Origin: Mycolicibacterium sp. CBMA 226
GTDB lineage: Bacteria; Actinomycetota; Actinomycetes; Mycobacteriales; Mycobacteriaceae
DNA length: 64,000 nt
Reading direction: 5' to 3'
Assembly (NCBI RefSeq): GCF_009729075.1
Contig: NZ_VTGY01000011.1
Coordinates: 1-64,000, forward strand
Within the stretch, counting starts at the first letter, position 1, and each line of letters opens with the position of its first letter. The notes beneath the pieces were generated by a model. It worked only from the letters and a program-made list of their open reading frames with translations, had not been told where the DNA came from and did not search any database. Made by a program: the position numbers and the translations under genes. Below, one piece after another: positions 37,964-48,254 of this stretch.

Positions 37964-40425
37964 ACGTCAGGTCGGTAATGCTCGGGCCGGCCTCGACAGC
38001 TCTCCTGCGCGTCCTGACGGTCGCCGCCCTGCTGTTGTTGCTCATCGCTCCGATCACGCCGCATTCATCGGCCGGGGAACCGGGTGGAACGACGTTCCTG
38101 CAGCTGCGCATCGACCACGTCACCCCCGACATCGTCACCACCACCAGCGAGCCCGTGGTGACGGTGACCGGCACCGTCACCAATGTCGGTGACCGGCCCG
38201 TGCACGACGTCATGGTGCGCCTCGAACACGCGTCCGCCGTCACGTCGTCGTCCGGGCTGCGCACGACGCTGGGCGGGGAGCCGACGGACTACTCCGCGGT
38301 CGGCGACTTCACGACCGTGTCGCAGGATCTCGCCCGCGGGCAGAGCGTGCCTTTCCGGCTCGCGTACCCGGTGCGGTCGGTCGAACATCCTGCCCTGGGC
38401 ATCGACCAACCCGGCGTGTATCCGCTACTTGTCAACGTCAACGGGACGCCCGACTACGGGTCGGCCGCCCGACTCGACGACGCCCGCTTCCTGCTGCCGG
38501 TGCTGGGCGTGCCCGCCACGCCGGCCGCCCCGGGCGGCGGCAGTGGACAGCAGCCGATCGACGCCGTCGTGCCACCCGACACCGCCCACCCCGTCGCGCT
38601 GACGCTGCTGTGGCCACTGGCCGACCGTCCGCACCTAGCGGCCGGCGTCCCCGGCCGTACCGAACCGGCCCGCCTCGCCGACGACGACCTCGCCACCTCC
38701 CTGGCCAACGGCGGCCGCCTGGACACCCTGCTGGCCGCCGCCGACTTCGCCACCAATGACCAGGTGGATCCCGGCGGCCTCGTGCGCGGCGCCATGTGCC
38801 TGGCCGTCGACCCCGACCTGCTGATCACCATCAATGCGATGAGCGGCGGCTACGTCGTGTCCGATGACCCGGCGGCCGGCCTGAACTCGCCCACCCACCC
38901 GGGAACCGGGCAGCAGGCCGCGACTGAATGGCTCAACCGCCTGCGGGAGCTGGCCAAGCGGGTGTGCGTCACCCCCACCGTGTACGCCCAGGCCGACCTG
39001 CGCGCGCTCCAGAGCGTCGGCGACGGCGTCCTGAGCTCCACCGCCACCACCGACGCCGGGCCGATCCTCAACCAGCTGCTCGGCATCCAATCCTTGCGCG
39101 GCGCCACCGTCGTCGGCGACGGCCCGCTCACCGGCCCGGCGGTGCGGCTGCTGTCCGCCCAGCCCGAACCGACCGTCGCGATCGCCGCGGCCCCCGTCAC
39201 GGCCGACGATTCCGGGCAGCCGGCCGACACCGCGCCCCGCCGCTACAGCGACAAGGTCACGGTGGCGCCGTTCGACCCGTGCGTCGCTGCGGCCCTGGCC
39301 GGCGCCGGGCGGACCCCGATCGCACCGGGATACCTCGACACGTCGCTGCACGTGCCGCTCATCCATGACTCGCCGGTGGCGCGGCGCCAGGACGCCATCG
39401 CGTCCGTCCTGTGGCGCGGCCTGCAACCCGACGCGCAACCGCGTAACCAGATCCTGATGCCGCCCCTGGCCTGGGACGTCACCCCCGACGACGCCCAGGC
39501 GATCCTGACGTCGGTGGCCACCGCGATGCACTCCGGCCTGGCAGTCGCCCGCCCGATGCCCGCGGTGATCGCCGATGCCCAGACGCTGCCACCCACGCCG
39601 TCGGCCACGCCGCCCGACAACGGGACCGGTAACCCCAAGGCCCGCTACGGCGACGACATCACCAGCCAAATCTCGACCGCCATGGAACGGATCTGGGGCC
39701 TGACCGCCGCCCTGACCGTCAACACGCAGACCGGCCTGACGGGCGACCAGTACACGGCGCCACTGCGGGAGGACATGCTGCGGGCGCTGACCCAGTCGGT
39801 ACCGCCGACCGTCCGCGAAGACCTCGCGCAGCAGCGGGTCACCACCACGCAGCACACCATGGACGACCTGTTCCACGGCGTCACCGTCGTCAACCCCGGC
39901 GGCTCGTACACGCTGGCCACCGAACGCAGTCCCCTCCCCCTCGCGCTGCGCAACGACCTGCCGCTGCCCATCCGGGTGCGGCTCGTCGTCGACGCGCCGC
40001 CCGGCATGACCGTCACCGACATGGGCGAGATCGAACTGCCGCCGGGCTACCTGCCGCTGCGCGTGCCCATCGAAGTGCATTTCACCCAGCGCGTCGCCGT
40101 CGACGTCGCCCTGCGGACGGTCAACGGGCTGACGCTCGGCGAGCCCGTCCGGCTGTCGGTACATTCCAACGCCTACGGCAAGGTGCTGTTCTTCATCACG
40201 CTGTCCGCCGGCGCGGTGCTGTTCCTGCTCGCCGGCCGCCGGCTGTGGCACCGCTTCCGAGGTCAGCCCGACCGGGCCGACCTCGACCGTCCGCACCACA
40301 CCCGGCCCATCCGTGCGGACGACACGGGCCCCGCTCCCTCCCATCCAGCCCGCCCCGATCCCTCCCACCCAGCCCGCCCCGATCCACTCGACACCGCCAT
40401 CGCGCACGCCCCGGAGGACACATGA
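37960..40425 (+). CDS. DUF6049 membrane-anchored extracytoplasmic protein (Rv3909-like)
   Basis: 821 residues from the GTG at 37960, overlapping the mutT4 stop. A signal or anchor segment (about 13-31) precedes a beta-rich domain ([21 protein letters not shown]), a long central region and a second beta domain ([20 protein letters not shown]). A C-terminal TM segment (about 738-758) is followed by a cytosolic tail with Pro-rich repeats (SHPARPDP twice). Function unknown. Coupling at both ends to mutT4 and murJ suggests a part in lipid II flipping or septal wall synthesis. Confidence 0.88.
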   Translation: MNVRSVMLGPASTALLRVLTVAALLLLLIAPITPHSSAGEPGGTTFLQLRIDHVTPDIVTTTSEPVVTVTGTVTNVGDRPVHDVMVRLEHASAVTSSSGLRTTLGGEPTDYSAVGDFTTVSQDLARGQSVPFRLAYPVRSVEHPALGIDQPGVYPLLVNVNGTPDYGSAARLDDARFLLPVLGVPATPAAPGGGSGQQPIDAVVPPDTAHPVALTLLWPLADRPHLAAGVPGRTEPARLADDDLATSLANGGRLDTLLAAADFATNDQVDPGGLVRGAMCLAVDPDLLITINAMSGGYVVSDDPAAGLNSPTHPGTGQQAATEWLNRLRELAKRVCVTPTVYAQADLRALQSVGDGVLSSTATTDAGPILNQLLGIQSLRGATVVGDGPLTGPAVRLLSAQPEPTVAIAAAPVTADDSGQPADTAPRRYSDKVTVAPFDPCVAAALAGAGRTPIAPGYLDTSLHVPLIHDSPVARRQDAIASVLWRGLQPDAQPRNQILMPPLAWDVTPDDAQAILTSVATAMHSGLAVARPMPAVIADAQTLPPTPSATPPDNGTGNPKARYGDDITSQISTAMERIWGLTAALTVNTQTGLTGDQYTAPLREDMLRALTQSVPPTVREDLAQQRVTTTQHTMDDLFHGVTVVNPGGSYTLATERSPLPLALRNDLPLPIRVRLVVDAPPGMTVTDMGEIELPPGYLPLRVPIEVHFTQRVAVDVALRTVNGLTLGEPVRLSVHSNAYGKVLFFITLSAGAVLFLLAGRRLWHRFRGQPDRADLDRPHHTRPIRADDTGPAPSHPARPDPSHPARPDPLDTAIAHAPEDT

Positions 40426-43400
40426 GCGCGTCGCGCAGTCCCCGGCCCGGGGCCAGAGTGGCGCCCCCGCCGTCACCACCATCACCGCCACCGCCTCGCC
40501 GGGCTGAACTGTCCGACGCCGCCGTCGTCTCCCGGTCCTGGGGCATGGCGTTCGCCACCCTGGTCAGCCGCATCACCGGCTTCCTGCGGATCGTGCTGCT
40601 CGCCGCGATTCTCGGTGCCGCGCTGTCGAGTTCGTTCACCGTCGCCAACCAGCTGCCCAATATGGTGGCGGCCCTGGTGCTCGAGGCCACCTTCACCGCG
40701 ATCTTCGTGCCGGTGCTGGCGCGCGCCGAACGCGACGACCCCGACGGCGGCGCCGCGTTCGTGCGGCGGCTGGTGACGCTGGCCACCGCACTGCTGTTGG
40801 TGACGACGGTGCTGTCGGTCGCCGCGGCACCGCCGCTGGTGCGGCTGATGCTGGGCAGTGACCCGCAGGTCAACCAGCCGCTCACCACTGCCTTCGCGTA
40901 TCTGCTGCTGCCGCAGATCATCTTCTACGGGTTGACCTCGGTCTACATGGCAATCCTGAACAACCGCAACGTGTTCGGGCCGCCGGCCTGGGCCCCGGTG
41001 ATCAACAACGTGGTCGCGATCATCACGCTCGGCGTGTATGTGCTGGTCCCGGGCGAACTCTCGATCGACCCCGTCGAGATGGGCAACGCCAAGCTGCTGG
41101 TGCTCGGCATCGGCACCACCCTCGGTGTCGTGGCCCAGGCCGGGATGCTCCTGCTGTCACTGCACCGGCACCGCGTCGACCTGAGGCCGCTGTGGGGCAT
41201 CGACGACCGGCTCAAGAAATTCGGGACCATGGCCGTCGCCATGATGCTGTACGTCCTGATCAGTCAGATCGGCCTGATCGTCGGCAATGAGATCGCCAGC
41301 CACGCCGCCGCCTCGGGCCCCGCGATCTACAACTACGCCTGGCTGCTGCTGCAGTTGCCGTTCGGCATGATCGGCGTGACGGTGCTGACCGTCGTCATGC
41401 CCCGGCTGTCCCGCAACGCCGCCGCCAACGACACCCGCGCCGTGCTCGCCGACTTCTCGCTGGCCACCCGGCTGACGATGGTGACGCTGATCCCGATCGT
41501 CGCCTTCATGACGGTCGCCGGCCCCGCCATCGGCAGCGCGCTGTTCGCGTACGGCAACTTCGGTGCCACCGACGCGGGCTATCTCGGCATGGCCATCACC
41601 CTGTCGGCCTTCACCCTGATCCCGTATTCCATGGTGCTGCTGGAACTTCGGGTGTTCTACGCCCGCGAGCAACCGTGGATTCCGATCATCCTGATCGTCG
41701 TCATCACCGTGGTGAAGATCGTCGGCTCACTGATCGCCCCGCACCTGACCGACGACCGTGAACTCGTGGCCGGATACCTCGGCCTCGCCAACGGGCTGGG
41801 CTTCCTGGCCGGCGCGACCGTCGGCTACGTGTTGTTGCGGTCCGCGCTGCGGCCACCACGCGGCCGAATGATCGAGCTGCCGGTGATCCGGACCATTCTC
41901 GTGACCATCTGCGCCGCACTGGGTTCGGGATTGCTGGCTTATGTCGCGGACCGCCTGCTGGGGTTCGATCGGCTGACCGAGCACGGCGGCGCCGCCGGAT
42001 CGTTGCTGCGGCTGGTTCTGCTCGGCCTGATCATGTTGCCGGTGATCGTGGCGGTGCTGGTCGCCGCGAAGGTGCCCGACGCCCTGGCCGCGGTGGCATT
42101 CGTGCAACGCCGACTGGGCCGCGGCGCACCGCCGCCGGTCCGCGCGCTCCAGGTCAGCTCTGCTGTACCGGACTCGGGACGAACTGCGGTCCCGTACCCT
42201 GGACACGGCAATTCATCTCCGGTACCACGGCGGCCGGGCGCGTCCGCCAGTGGCGCGGCAAGGCCGGGTGGTGGTACCGCGGGCGGGCTTCGGAAAGGAT
42301 TTGCGGTGACCGACGCACCCGCGGACCAGGGATCCGCCCACATCCCGGATACGTCCGGCGGCGACGATGTCGCGCTGCGCGCAGGTGCGGTCGTCGCCGA
42401 CGGCCGCTACCGCTTGCTCGTCTTCCACGGCGGCCCACCCGACCTGCAGTTCTGGCATGCGCTCGACATCCCGCTCGATCGTCAGGTGGCGCTGACGTTC
42501 GTCGACCCCGATGGCGCGCTGCCCGAGTCGATGGTTCAGGAAATCCTCACCCGGACAAGCAAACTGAGCCACATCGAAGGACCCGGCCTCGCCAGGATCC
42601 TGGACGTCACCCGGCTCGGCCGCGGCGGTCTGGTGGTCAGCGAATGGATCCGCGGCGGTTCGCTCGCCGAGGTGGCCGCGACGGAGCCGTCCGCGATGGG
42701 CGGTGCCCGCGCCATCCAGTCCCTGGCATCGACGGCCGAGTCCGCGCACCGGTCCGGCGTCGCGTTGTCGGTCGATCATCCCGGCCGGATCCGGGTCAGC
42801 ATCGAAGGCGACGTGGTGCTCGCGTTCCCCGGCACGCTGCCGTCGGCCTCCCCTGAGGACGACATCCGCGGCATCGGCGCCACGCTGTACGCGCTGCTGA
42901 TCAACCGCTGGCCGCTGCCCGAAGCCGGCGCACTCAGCGGCATGCTGCCCGCGACGCTGAACAGTGCGGGCCAGCCCGTCGAACCCCGTGCCGTCGACGG
43001 GACCATCCCGTTCCAGATCTCCGCTGCCGCGGCCCGCGCCGTCCAGGAAGGCGGCGGAATCCGTTCGGCGCCAACGCTGTTGAATCTGCTTCAGCAGGCG
43101 ACCACGGTCGCCGACACCACCGAACTGCTGGAGCCGATCGACAGCTCGGATCACCCGCAGTCCGGGGATGCGGCTGAACTCGAAGCTGCCGCCAAGCGGC
43201 GCAAGGCCCTGCTCATCGGGGTCGGTGTCGGTGGCGCGATCCTGCTGGTGGCGCTGCTGGTGCTCGCGTCGGTGCTGAAGGGCATCTTCGGCGACGTCGG
43301 CGGCGGCCTGGACAAGCAGCAGCTCGGCCTCAACAGCCAGCGTCCGACCTCGAGCGGTGCCCCGACGCCCGGCAATGTGGTGAAACCCGTTGGTGTGACG

Positions 43401-43823
43401 GTCTTTTCACCCGGCGGCGGGGCCGACTCGCCAGAGTCCGCGGGCAAGGCCATCACCGGCGCCGCCGGCGATGCCTGGTCGACCGACGTCTACACCGATC
43501 CCGTGCCGTTCCCCGGTTTCAAAAGCGGCGTCGGACTCATGCTGAACCTGCCGCAGGCGACCACGGTGGCATCGGTCAGCCTGAACCTGACCAGCACGGG
43601 CACCGCGATCCAGATCCGGTCGGCCCAGACCGCCACGCCGTCCTCACTGGACGCCACGACCGTCCTGACCCAGCCGGCGACCATGAAGCCCGGCACCAAC
43701 ACCATCACGATCAGCAATGCGCAGCCGACGTCGCACCTGCTCATCTGGATCTCCACGCTGGGCACCGTCGACGGCAAGAGCAAGACCGACATCTCCAATG
43801 TGGTCGTGAAGGCCGCCGCGTAA
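40422..43823 (+). CDS. murJ: Lipid II flippase MurJ fused to pseudokinase and extracellular domain
   Basis: 1133 residues from the ATG at 40422, overlapping the upstream stop (ATGA). Residues about 40-560 are the 14-TM MurJ/MviN flippase (VSRITGFLRIVLLAAILG). A cytosolic pseudokinase spans about 661-905 (GRYRLLVFHGGPPDLQFWHA) and lacks the usual catalytic motifs. A further TM segment (about 927-955) leads to an extracellular beta-sandwich domain. In M. tuberculosis the Rv3910 pseudokinase is phosphorylated by PknB and recruits FhaA, restraining wall synthesis. The same architecture is seen here. Confidence 0.95.
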   Translation: MSASRSPRPGARVAPPPSPPSPPPPRRAELSDAAVVSRSWGMAFATLVSRITGFLRIVLLAAILGAALSSSFTVANQLPNMVAALVLEATFTAIFVPVLARAERDDPDGGAAFVRRLVTLATALLLVTTVLSVAAAPPLVRLMLGSDPQVNQPLTTAFAYLLLPQIIFYGLTSVYMAILNNRNVFGPPAWAPVINNVVAIITLGVYVLVPGELSIDPVEMGNAKLLVLGIGTTLGVVAQAGMLLLSLHRHRVDLRPLWGIDDRLKKFGTMAVAMMLYVLISQIGLIVGNEIASHAAASGPAIYNYAWLLLQLPFGMIGVTVLTVVMPRLSRNAAANDTRAVLADFSLATRLTMVTLIPIVAFMTVAGPAIGSALFAYGNFGATDAGYLGMAITLSAFTLIPYSMVLLELRVFYAREQPWIPIILIVVITVVKIVGSLIAPHLTDDRELVAGYLGLANGLGFLAGATVGYVLLRSALRPPRGRMIELPVIRTILVTICAALGSGLLAYVADRLLGFDRLTEHGGAAGSLLRLVLLGLIMLPVIVAVLVAAKVPDALAAVAFVQRRLGRGAPPPVRALQVSSAVPDSGRTAVPYPGHGNSSPVPRRPGASASGAARPGGGTAGGLRKGFAVTDAPADQGSAHIPDTSGGDDVALRAGAVVADGRYRLLVFHGGPPDLQFWHALDIPLDRQVALTFVDPDGALPESMVQEILTRTSKLSHIEGPGLARILDVTRLGRGGLVVSEWIRGGSLAEVAATEPSAMGGARAIQSLASTAESAHRSGVALSVDHPGRIRVSIEGDVVLAFPGTLPSASPEDDIRGIGATLYALLINRWPLPEAGALSGMLPATLNSAGQPVEPRAVDGTIPFQISAAAARAVQEGGGIRSAPTLLNLLQQATTVADTTELLEPIDSSDHPQSGDAAELEAAAKRRKALLIGVGVGGAILLVALLVLASVLKGIFGDVGGGLDKQQLGLNSQRPTSSGAPTPGNVVKPVGVTVFSPGGGADSPESAGKAITGAAGDAWSTDVYTDPVPFPGFKSGVGLMLNLPQATTVASVSLNLTSTGTAIQIRSAQTATPSSLDATTVLTQPATMKPGTNTITISNAQPTSHLLIWISTLGTVDGKSKTDISNVVVKAAA

Positions 43824-43948
43824 ACCCTCGAGCGCCCGGCCGATCCAGCATCGTCGGAACAGCCACGATCTTCGAGTTGTCCACAGGCAGGCCGACAGAC
43901 ATCGTCACTGGTCAAGGCGGGTTTTTCGGCGCTGCCGCAAATTCGCGT

Positions 43949-43968
43949 CGGGTTGCCTCCGCAACCCG
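43949..43968 (+). promoter_or_regulatory. Inverted repeat at the sigM promoter
   Basis: CGGGTTGC-CTCC-GCAACCCG is a perfect 8-bp inverted repeat ending 3 nt before the TATGGT -10. It would occupy the -35 zone and could be an operator. Confidence 0.5.
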
Positions 43969-43971
43969 CTT

Positions 43972-43977
43972 TATGGT
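43972..43977 (+). promoter_or_regulatory. -10 element of sigM
   Basis: TATGGT ends 6 nt before the GTG at 43984; leaderless arrangement. Confidence 0.55.
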
Positions 43978-43983
43978 TCGGAA

Positions 43984-44535
43984 GTGGGGAGTTTCGGGGG
44001 GCCACAGTCGGACGCATCAGACGCGGAATTGCTCGCGGCGCACATTGCCGGTGAGCCGTACGCGTTCGAGGAGTTGTTCCACCGGCACCGTCACCAGCTG
44101 TACCGGCTCGCCCGGTTGACGAGCCACGACCCGCAGGACGCCGCGGACGCACTGCAGGACGCAATGCTCAAGGCCCACCGCCACGCACCGCGGTTCCGGC
44201 ACGACAGTTCGGTCCGCAGCTGGCTGTGCCGCATCGTGGTGAATTCCTGCCTGGATCGGCTGCGCCACAACCGGTTTCACCGCACTGAAGAACTCAACGA
44301 CGCCACCTGCCGGATCGCCGACCCGGCGCGCCGCGTGGAGACCTCCATCGTCGTCGAACGGGCGCTGCTGCGGCTGCCGGTCGAACAGCGGGCGGCGGTG
44401 GTCGCCGTCGACATGCAGGGCTATTCGGTCGCCGAGACCGCGGCCATGCTGGGTATCGCGGAGGGCACCGTGAAGAGCCGCTGCTCGCGGGCCCGCGCGA
44501 AACTCGCCCAGTCACTGGCCCATCTGGCCGACTGA
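43984..44535 (+). CDS. sigM: ECF RNA polymerase sigma factor SigM
   Basis: 183 residues from the GTG at 43984. Region 2 (about 25-92) includes YAFEELFHRHRHQLYRLA and DALQDAMLKAHRHAPRF. Region 4 (about 122-178) holds LPVEQRAAVVAVDMQGYSVAE and IAEGTVKSRCSRARAKL. It directs polymerase to an envelope or thiol-stress regulon. In M. tuberculosis SigM (Rv3911) controls Esx and surface lipid genes. The anti-sigma gene follows after 87 nt. Same position relative to murJ and trxB. Confidence 0.95.
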   Translation: MGSFGGPQSDASDAELLAAHIAGEPYAFEELFHRHRHQLYRLARLTSHDPQDAADALQDAMLKAHRHAPRFRHDSSVRSWLCRIVVNSCLDRLRHNRFHRTEELNDATCRIADPARRVETSIVVERALLRLPVEQRAAVVAVDMQGYSVAETAAMLGIAEGTVKSRCSRARAKLAQSLAHLAD

Positions 44536-44609
44536 CGGGTGCCGGTCACGTGACGTTTTTCCACCACCCACCGGGGACGACGCACCGCCGGGCACCACGG
44601 CGGCCGGAT

Positions 44610-44615
44610 TAGGCT
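44610..44615 (+). promoter_or_regulatory. -10 element of the anti-sigma-M gene
   Basis: TAGGCT ends 7 nt before the GTG at 44623. A separate promoter would let the anti-sigma factor be made independently of sigM. Confidence 0.55.
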
Positions 44616-44622
44616 TCGGCAG

Positions 44623-45375
44623 GTGGACGACGAACAGGCCGATCAGTCCGTCTCCCTGGAGCTGTTGGCCGATCTACAGGCCGGGCTGCTCGACGACGCC
44701 ACGGCCGCCCGACTGCGCCGGCGCATCCGCGACGACCCGGCCCTCGCCCGCCGGTACGCGGAGCTCGAACAGGTCCGTCGTGACCTGCACGACCTGGCGG
44801 ACGACACCGCCGACAGTGACATTCCCGACGACGTCACCGCCCGCATCGGATCCGCCTTGCGCGGCGCCGAGCCCCAGCCGGCACGCCACGCCGTCGTCCC
44901 CCGCCACGGCGCGCGCTGGGCGAGTCCCGCCGTCATCGCCGCGGCCGTCGCCGGACTGGTCGCGGTCGGCATCGGCACCGTCGTGGTGGTCAGCGGACCC
45001 GACGAACCGGCCCGCACCTCCGCCGGTCCCAAGGCGGCGTCGCTGACCGTGCAGCGCCAGGCCGGCATGCCGTGGCCAGACCAGCAGATTCTGGGTCTGC
45101 GGGGCCAGCGGCCCGACCTGGGGGTGCTCGCGGCGCCGGATCGATTGCGGTCCTGCCTGGAGGGGCTCGGTTACGCCCCCACCACGTCGGTCCTGGGCGC
45201 CACCACTCTGACGATGCACGACCACGCCGAAGTGCTCCTGCTGCTGCCCCGGCCCGAACGCGGCTCGGTGATGGCGCTGGTAGTGACGCCCGGCTGCAGC
45301 TCGACCGATGCCGGCCTGCTGGCCGATGCCGTCATTCCCGATGCTCCGGGCCCGCCGACACAATCGAGCCGCTGA
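44623..45375 (+). CDS. Anti-sigma-M factor, membrane protein (Rv3912-like)
   Basis: 250 residues from the GTG at 44623. An N-terminal helical sigma-binding domain (about 1-75: LELLADLQAGLLDDATAARL) precedes one TM segment (about 102-125) and an extracytoplasmic domain of about 120 residues containing two Cys (about 174 and 226) that could act as a redox pair. It should hold SigM at the membrane until a stress signal. The domain after the TM matches no family I know. Confidence 0.88.
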   Translation: MDDEQADQSVSLELLADLQAGLLDDATAARLRRRIRDDPALARRYAELEQVRRDLHDLADDTADSDIPDDVTARIGSALRGAEPQPARHAVVPRHGARWASPAVIAAAVAGLVAVGIGTVVVVSGPDEPARTSAGPKAASLTVQRQAGMPWPDQQILGLRGQRPDLGVLAAPDRLRSCLEGLGYAPTTSVLGATTLTMHDHAEVLLLLPRPERGSVMALVVTPGCSSTDAGLLADAVIPDAPGPPTQSSR

Positions 45376-45496
45376 CCGCCCCGGAGCCCGCCAAACGGCC
45401 GGGAACACCGGCACTTACCCTGGTGTTATAGGCGTACCGACTCTGGCAGCAGGCCAACCAGGTATGAGCCTGACCAGAGCCAGATGAAAGGCGGCC

Positions 45497-46432
45497 ATGA
45501 CCACCCAAGACACCGTGCACGACGTGATCATCATCGGCTCCGGCCCGGCCGGCTACACCGCCGCGGTGTACGCGGCCCGTGCGCAGCTCAAGCCGCTGGT
45601 TTTCGAAGGTGTCCAGTTCGGTGGTGCCCTGATGACCACCACTGAGGTGGAGAACTACCCGGGCTTCAAGGAGGGCATCACCGGCCCCGAGCTCATGGAG
45701 GAAATGCGTGAGCAGGCGCTGCGGTTCGGCGCCGACCTGCGCATGGAGGACGTCGAAGCGGTGTCGCTCGACGGGCCCGTCAAGACCGTCACGGTCGACG
45801 GCGAGACCCACCAGGCCCGCGCCGTCATCCTCGCGATGGGCGCCGCTGCCCGCCACCTCGGTGTGCCGGGCGAGCAGGAACTGATCGGCCAGGGCGTGAG
45901 CACCTGCGCCACCTGCGACGGTTTCTTCTTCCGCGACCAGGACATCGCCGTCATCGGCGGCGGCGACTCCGCCATGGAAGAGGCGACGTTCCTGACGCGC
46001 TTCGCCCGCTCGGTAACGCTGATCCACCGCCGGGACGAGTTCCGCGCCTCGCGGATCATGCTGGAACGCGCTCAGGCCAACGAGAAGATCACGTTCGTCA
46101 CCAACACCGAAGTTGTTGCGGTCGAAGGTGATTCGAAGGTCAGCGGGCTACTGCTGCGCAACACCGCCACCGGCGAGGAGAGCAAACTTCCGGTCACCGG
46201 CGTGTTCGTCGCCATCGGCCACGACCCGCGGTCGGAGCTGGTGCGCGGCCTCGTCGATCTGGATGACGAGGGCTACGTACAGGTGCAGGGCCGGACCACC
46301 AACACGTCGCTGGACGGCGTGTTCGCCGCCGGCGATCTGGTCGACCACACCTACCGCCAGGCGATCACGGCGGCCGGCAGCGGCTGTTCGGCCGCCATCG
46401 ACGCCGAGCGCTGGCTGGCCGAACACGCCTGA
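45497..46432 (+). CDS. trxB: Thioredoxin reductase
   Basis: 311 residues. The FAD-binding [15 protein letters not shown] begins at residue 15, the redox pair C137-A-T-C140 is in CATCDGFFF, and the NADPH-binding [12 protein letters not shown] follows. C-terminal [23 protein letters not shown] is the FAD ribityl contact. It reduces thioredoxin with NADPH. AAAGGCGGCC precedes the ATG. trxC follows 40 nt later. Corresponds to trxB2 (Rv3913). Confidence 0.97.
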   Translation: MTTQDTVHDVIIIGSGPAGYTAAVYAARAQLKPLVFEGVQFGGALMTTTEVENYPGFKEGITGPELMEEMREQALRFGADLRMEDVEAVSLDGPVKTVTVDGETHQARAVILAMGAAARHLGVPGEQELIGQGVSTCATCDGFFFRDQDIAVIGGGDSAMEEATFLTRFARSVTLIHRRDEFRASRIMLERAQANEKITFVTNTEVVAVEGDSKVSGLLLRNTATGEESKLPVTGVFVAIGHDPRSELVRGLVDLDDEGYVQVQGRTTNTSLDGVFAAGDLVDHTYRQAITAAGSGCSAAIDAERWLAEHA

Positions 46433-46472
46433 TCGTCCTTCCCCCACAGAGTTCACCCGAGAGGAGCAATAC

Positions 46473-46805
46473 ATGAGCGAGGGCAGCGCAACGCTGACCG
46501 TCACCGACGGTTCGTTCGAAAGCGACGTCATCAAGAGCGGCACCCCGGTGCTGGTCGACTTCTGGGCGACCTGGTGCGGGCCGTGCAAGATGATCGCCCC
46601 GGTGCTCGAGGAACTGGCCGGTGAGAAGGCCGGCGAGCTCACCATCGCCAAGCTCGACGTCGACGCCAATCCGGAGACCGCCCGCAGCTTCAACGTCGTC
46701 TCGATCCCGACCCTGATCCTGTTCAAGGACGGCGAGCCGGTGAAGCGCATCGTCGGGGCCAAGGGCAAGGCCGCCCTGCTGCGCGAAATCGCCGACGAAC
46801 TCTGA
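46473..46805 (+). CDS. trxC: Thioredoxin
   Basis: 110 residues with the active site WCGPC (C35, C38), VDFWATW before it and the cis-Pro [16 protein letters not shown] at 46461-46466 sets the ATG at 46473. It is the main protein disulfide reductant, recycled by the trxB product just upstream, and part of the sigM-trxB-trxC-cwlM run. Corresponds to Rv3914. Confidence 0.97.
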   Translation: MSEGSATLTVTDGSFESDVIKSGTPVLVDFWATWCGPCKMIAPVLEELAGEKAGELTIAKLDVDANPETARSFNVVSIPTLILFKDGEPVKRIVGAKGKAALLREIADEL

Positions 46806-46963
46806 CCGCATCAGCGGCTGCGCACTCGCCGGTTTCGGCGGGTCGCACCGCTGCTGCCTGTGAAGTTGCGGAATCCTGACGAGCGTCTGCGACAATGGGT
46901 CCAGGCGTCCCGCCAGTGCGCTAGCTGTCCGCCCGCCTGGCGTCCGTGATTGAAAGGCCAGGA

Positions 46964-48157
46964 ATGTCGATACTGCGTCGCGGTGACCGGGGAGGTTCGG
47001 TCACCGAGATTCGGGCGGCTCTGACCGCCTTGGGCCTGCTCGACAGTCCCGACGCGGATCTCACCACCGGCAGGCACGTTGCGCTCGACCTCTTCGACGA
47101 CGAACTGGATCAGGCCGTACGGGCCTTCCAGCAGCAGCGTGGGCTGCTCGTGGACGGCATGGTCGGTGAGGCCACCTATCGCGCGCTGAAAGAGGCCTCC
47201 TACCGCCTCGGGGCGCGCACCCTGTCGCACCAGTTCGGTGCACCCATGTACGGCGACGACGTCGCCACCCTGCAGGCACGGCTGCAGGATCTCGGTTTCT
47301 ACACCGGTCTCGTCGATGGTCATTTCGGCTTGCAGACCCACAACGGCCTGATGTCGTACCAGCGCGAGTACGGCATGTTCCCGGACGGCATCTGCGGGCC
47401 GGAGACGCTGCGCTCTCTGTACTTCCTGGGGTCCCGGGTCACCGGTGGTTCGCCGCACGCCATCCGCGAAGAGGAACTCGTGCGGCGCAGCGGTCCCCGC
47501 CTGACCGGAAAGCGGATCATCATCGATCCGGGCCGCGGCGGCGACGACCGCGGGCTCATCATGACGAGCCGGTCCGGCCCGGTCAGTGAAGCCGACGTCC
47601 TGTGGGATCTGGCCAGCCGCCTGGAAGGCCGCATGACGGCCATCGGCATGGACACGTTCCTGTCGCGCCCCGTCAGTGGCAGCCCGTCCGACGCCGAGCG
47701 GGCCGCGACGGCCAACGCGGTCGGCGCCGATCTGATGATCAGCCTGCGCTGCGCCAGCCTGCCCAGCCCGGCGGCCAACGGCGTCGCCTCGTTCTACTTC
47801 GGCAACTCTCACGGTTCGGTGTCCACCATCGGCCGCAACCTCGCCGACTTCATTCAGCGGGAAGTCGTGGCGCGCAGTGGTTTGCGCGACTGCCGCACCC
47901 ACGGCCGGACCTGGGACCTGCTGCGTCTCACCCGCATGCCCACCGTGCAGGTCGACATCGGCTACGTGAGCAGCCCGCACGACCGCGAACTGCTGACCGC
48001 CCCCGGTTCCCGCGACTCCATCGCCGAAGGCATCCTGGCCGCGGTCAAGCGGTTGTACCTGTTGGGCAAAAACGACCGTCCCACAGGCACTTTCACCTTC
48101 GCCGAGCTGCTGGCGCACGAGATGTCGGTCGAGCAGGCCGGCCAGGCCGGCGCCTAG
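46964..48157 (+). CDS. cwlM: CwlM, amidase-like regulator of peptidoglycan synthesis
   Basis: 397 residues from the ATG at 46964. Two peptidoglycan-binding-like domains (about 1-75 and 85-152) precede an amidase_3 fold (about 183-365). Two zinc-ligand His positions are replaced: DPGHGG is DPGR191GG, and the SxH strand is SLR262CAS. E209 is retained. It should thus be catalytically dead, as known for CwlM. In M. smegmatis, PknB phosphorylation of a C-terminal Thr makes CwlM activate MurA. T374 in the PTGTFTFAEL tail matches that site. No signal peptide, so cytosolic. Confidence 0.95.
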   Translation: MSILRRGDRGGSVTEIRAALTALGLLDSPDADLTTGRHVALDLFDDELDQAVRAFQQQRGLLVDGMVGEATYRALKEASYRLGARTLSHQFGAPMYGDDVATLQARLQDLGFYTGLVDGHFGLQTHNGLMSYQREYGMFPDGICGPETLRSLYFLGSRVTGGSPHAIREEELVRRSGPRLTGKRIIIDPGRGGDDRGLIMTSRSGPVSEADVLWDLASRLEGRMTAIGMDTFLSRPVSGSPSDAERAATANAVGADLMISLRCASLPSPAANGVASFYFGNSHGSVSTIGRNLADFIQREVVARSGLRDCRTHGRTWDLLRLTRMPTVQVDIGYVSSPHDRELLTAPGSRDSIAEGILAAVKRLYLLGKNDRPTGTFTFAELLAHEMSVEQAGQAGA

Positions 48158-48254
48158 TCTCTGTCCTTCTGCCCCCGGTGGCGGTGAGATCGCCTGCGCG
48201 AAGCGCTGATTGCGTATTCGCGACTCCGCCCGAGCGCTGGTTGAATCAGTCGGT

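Noticed and set aside
44545..44555. TCACGTGA palindromes here and near 49050 and 55910
   Set aside because: They share the CACGTG core with parS but lack the TTT and AAA flanks.
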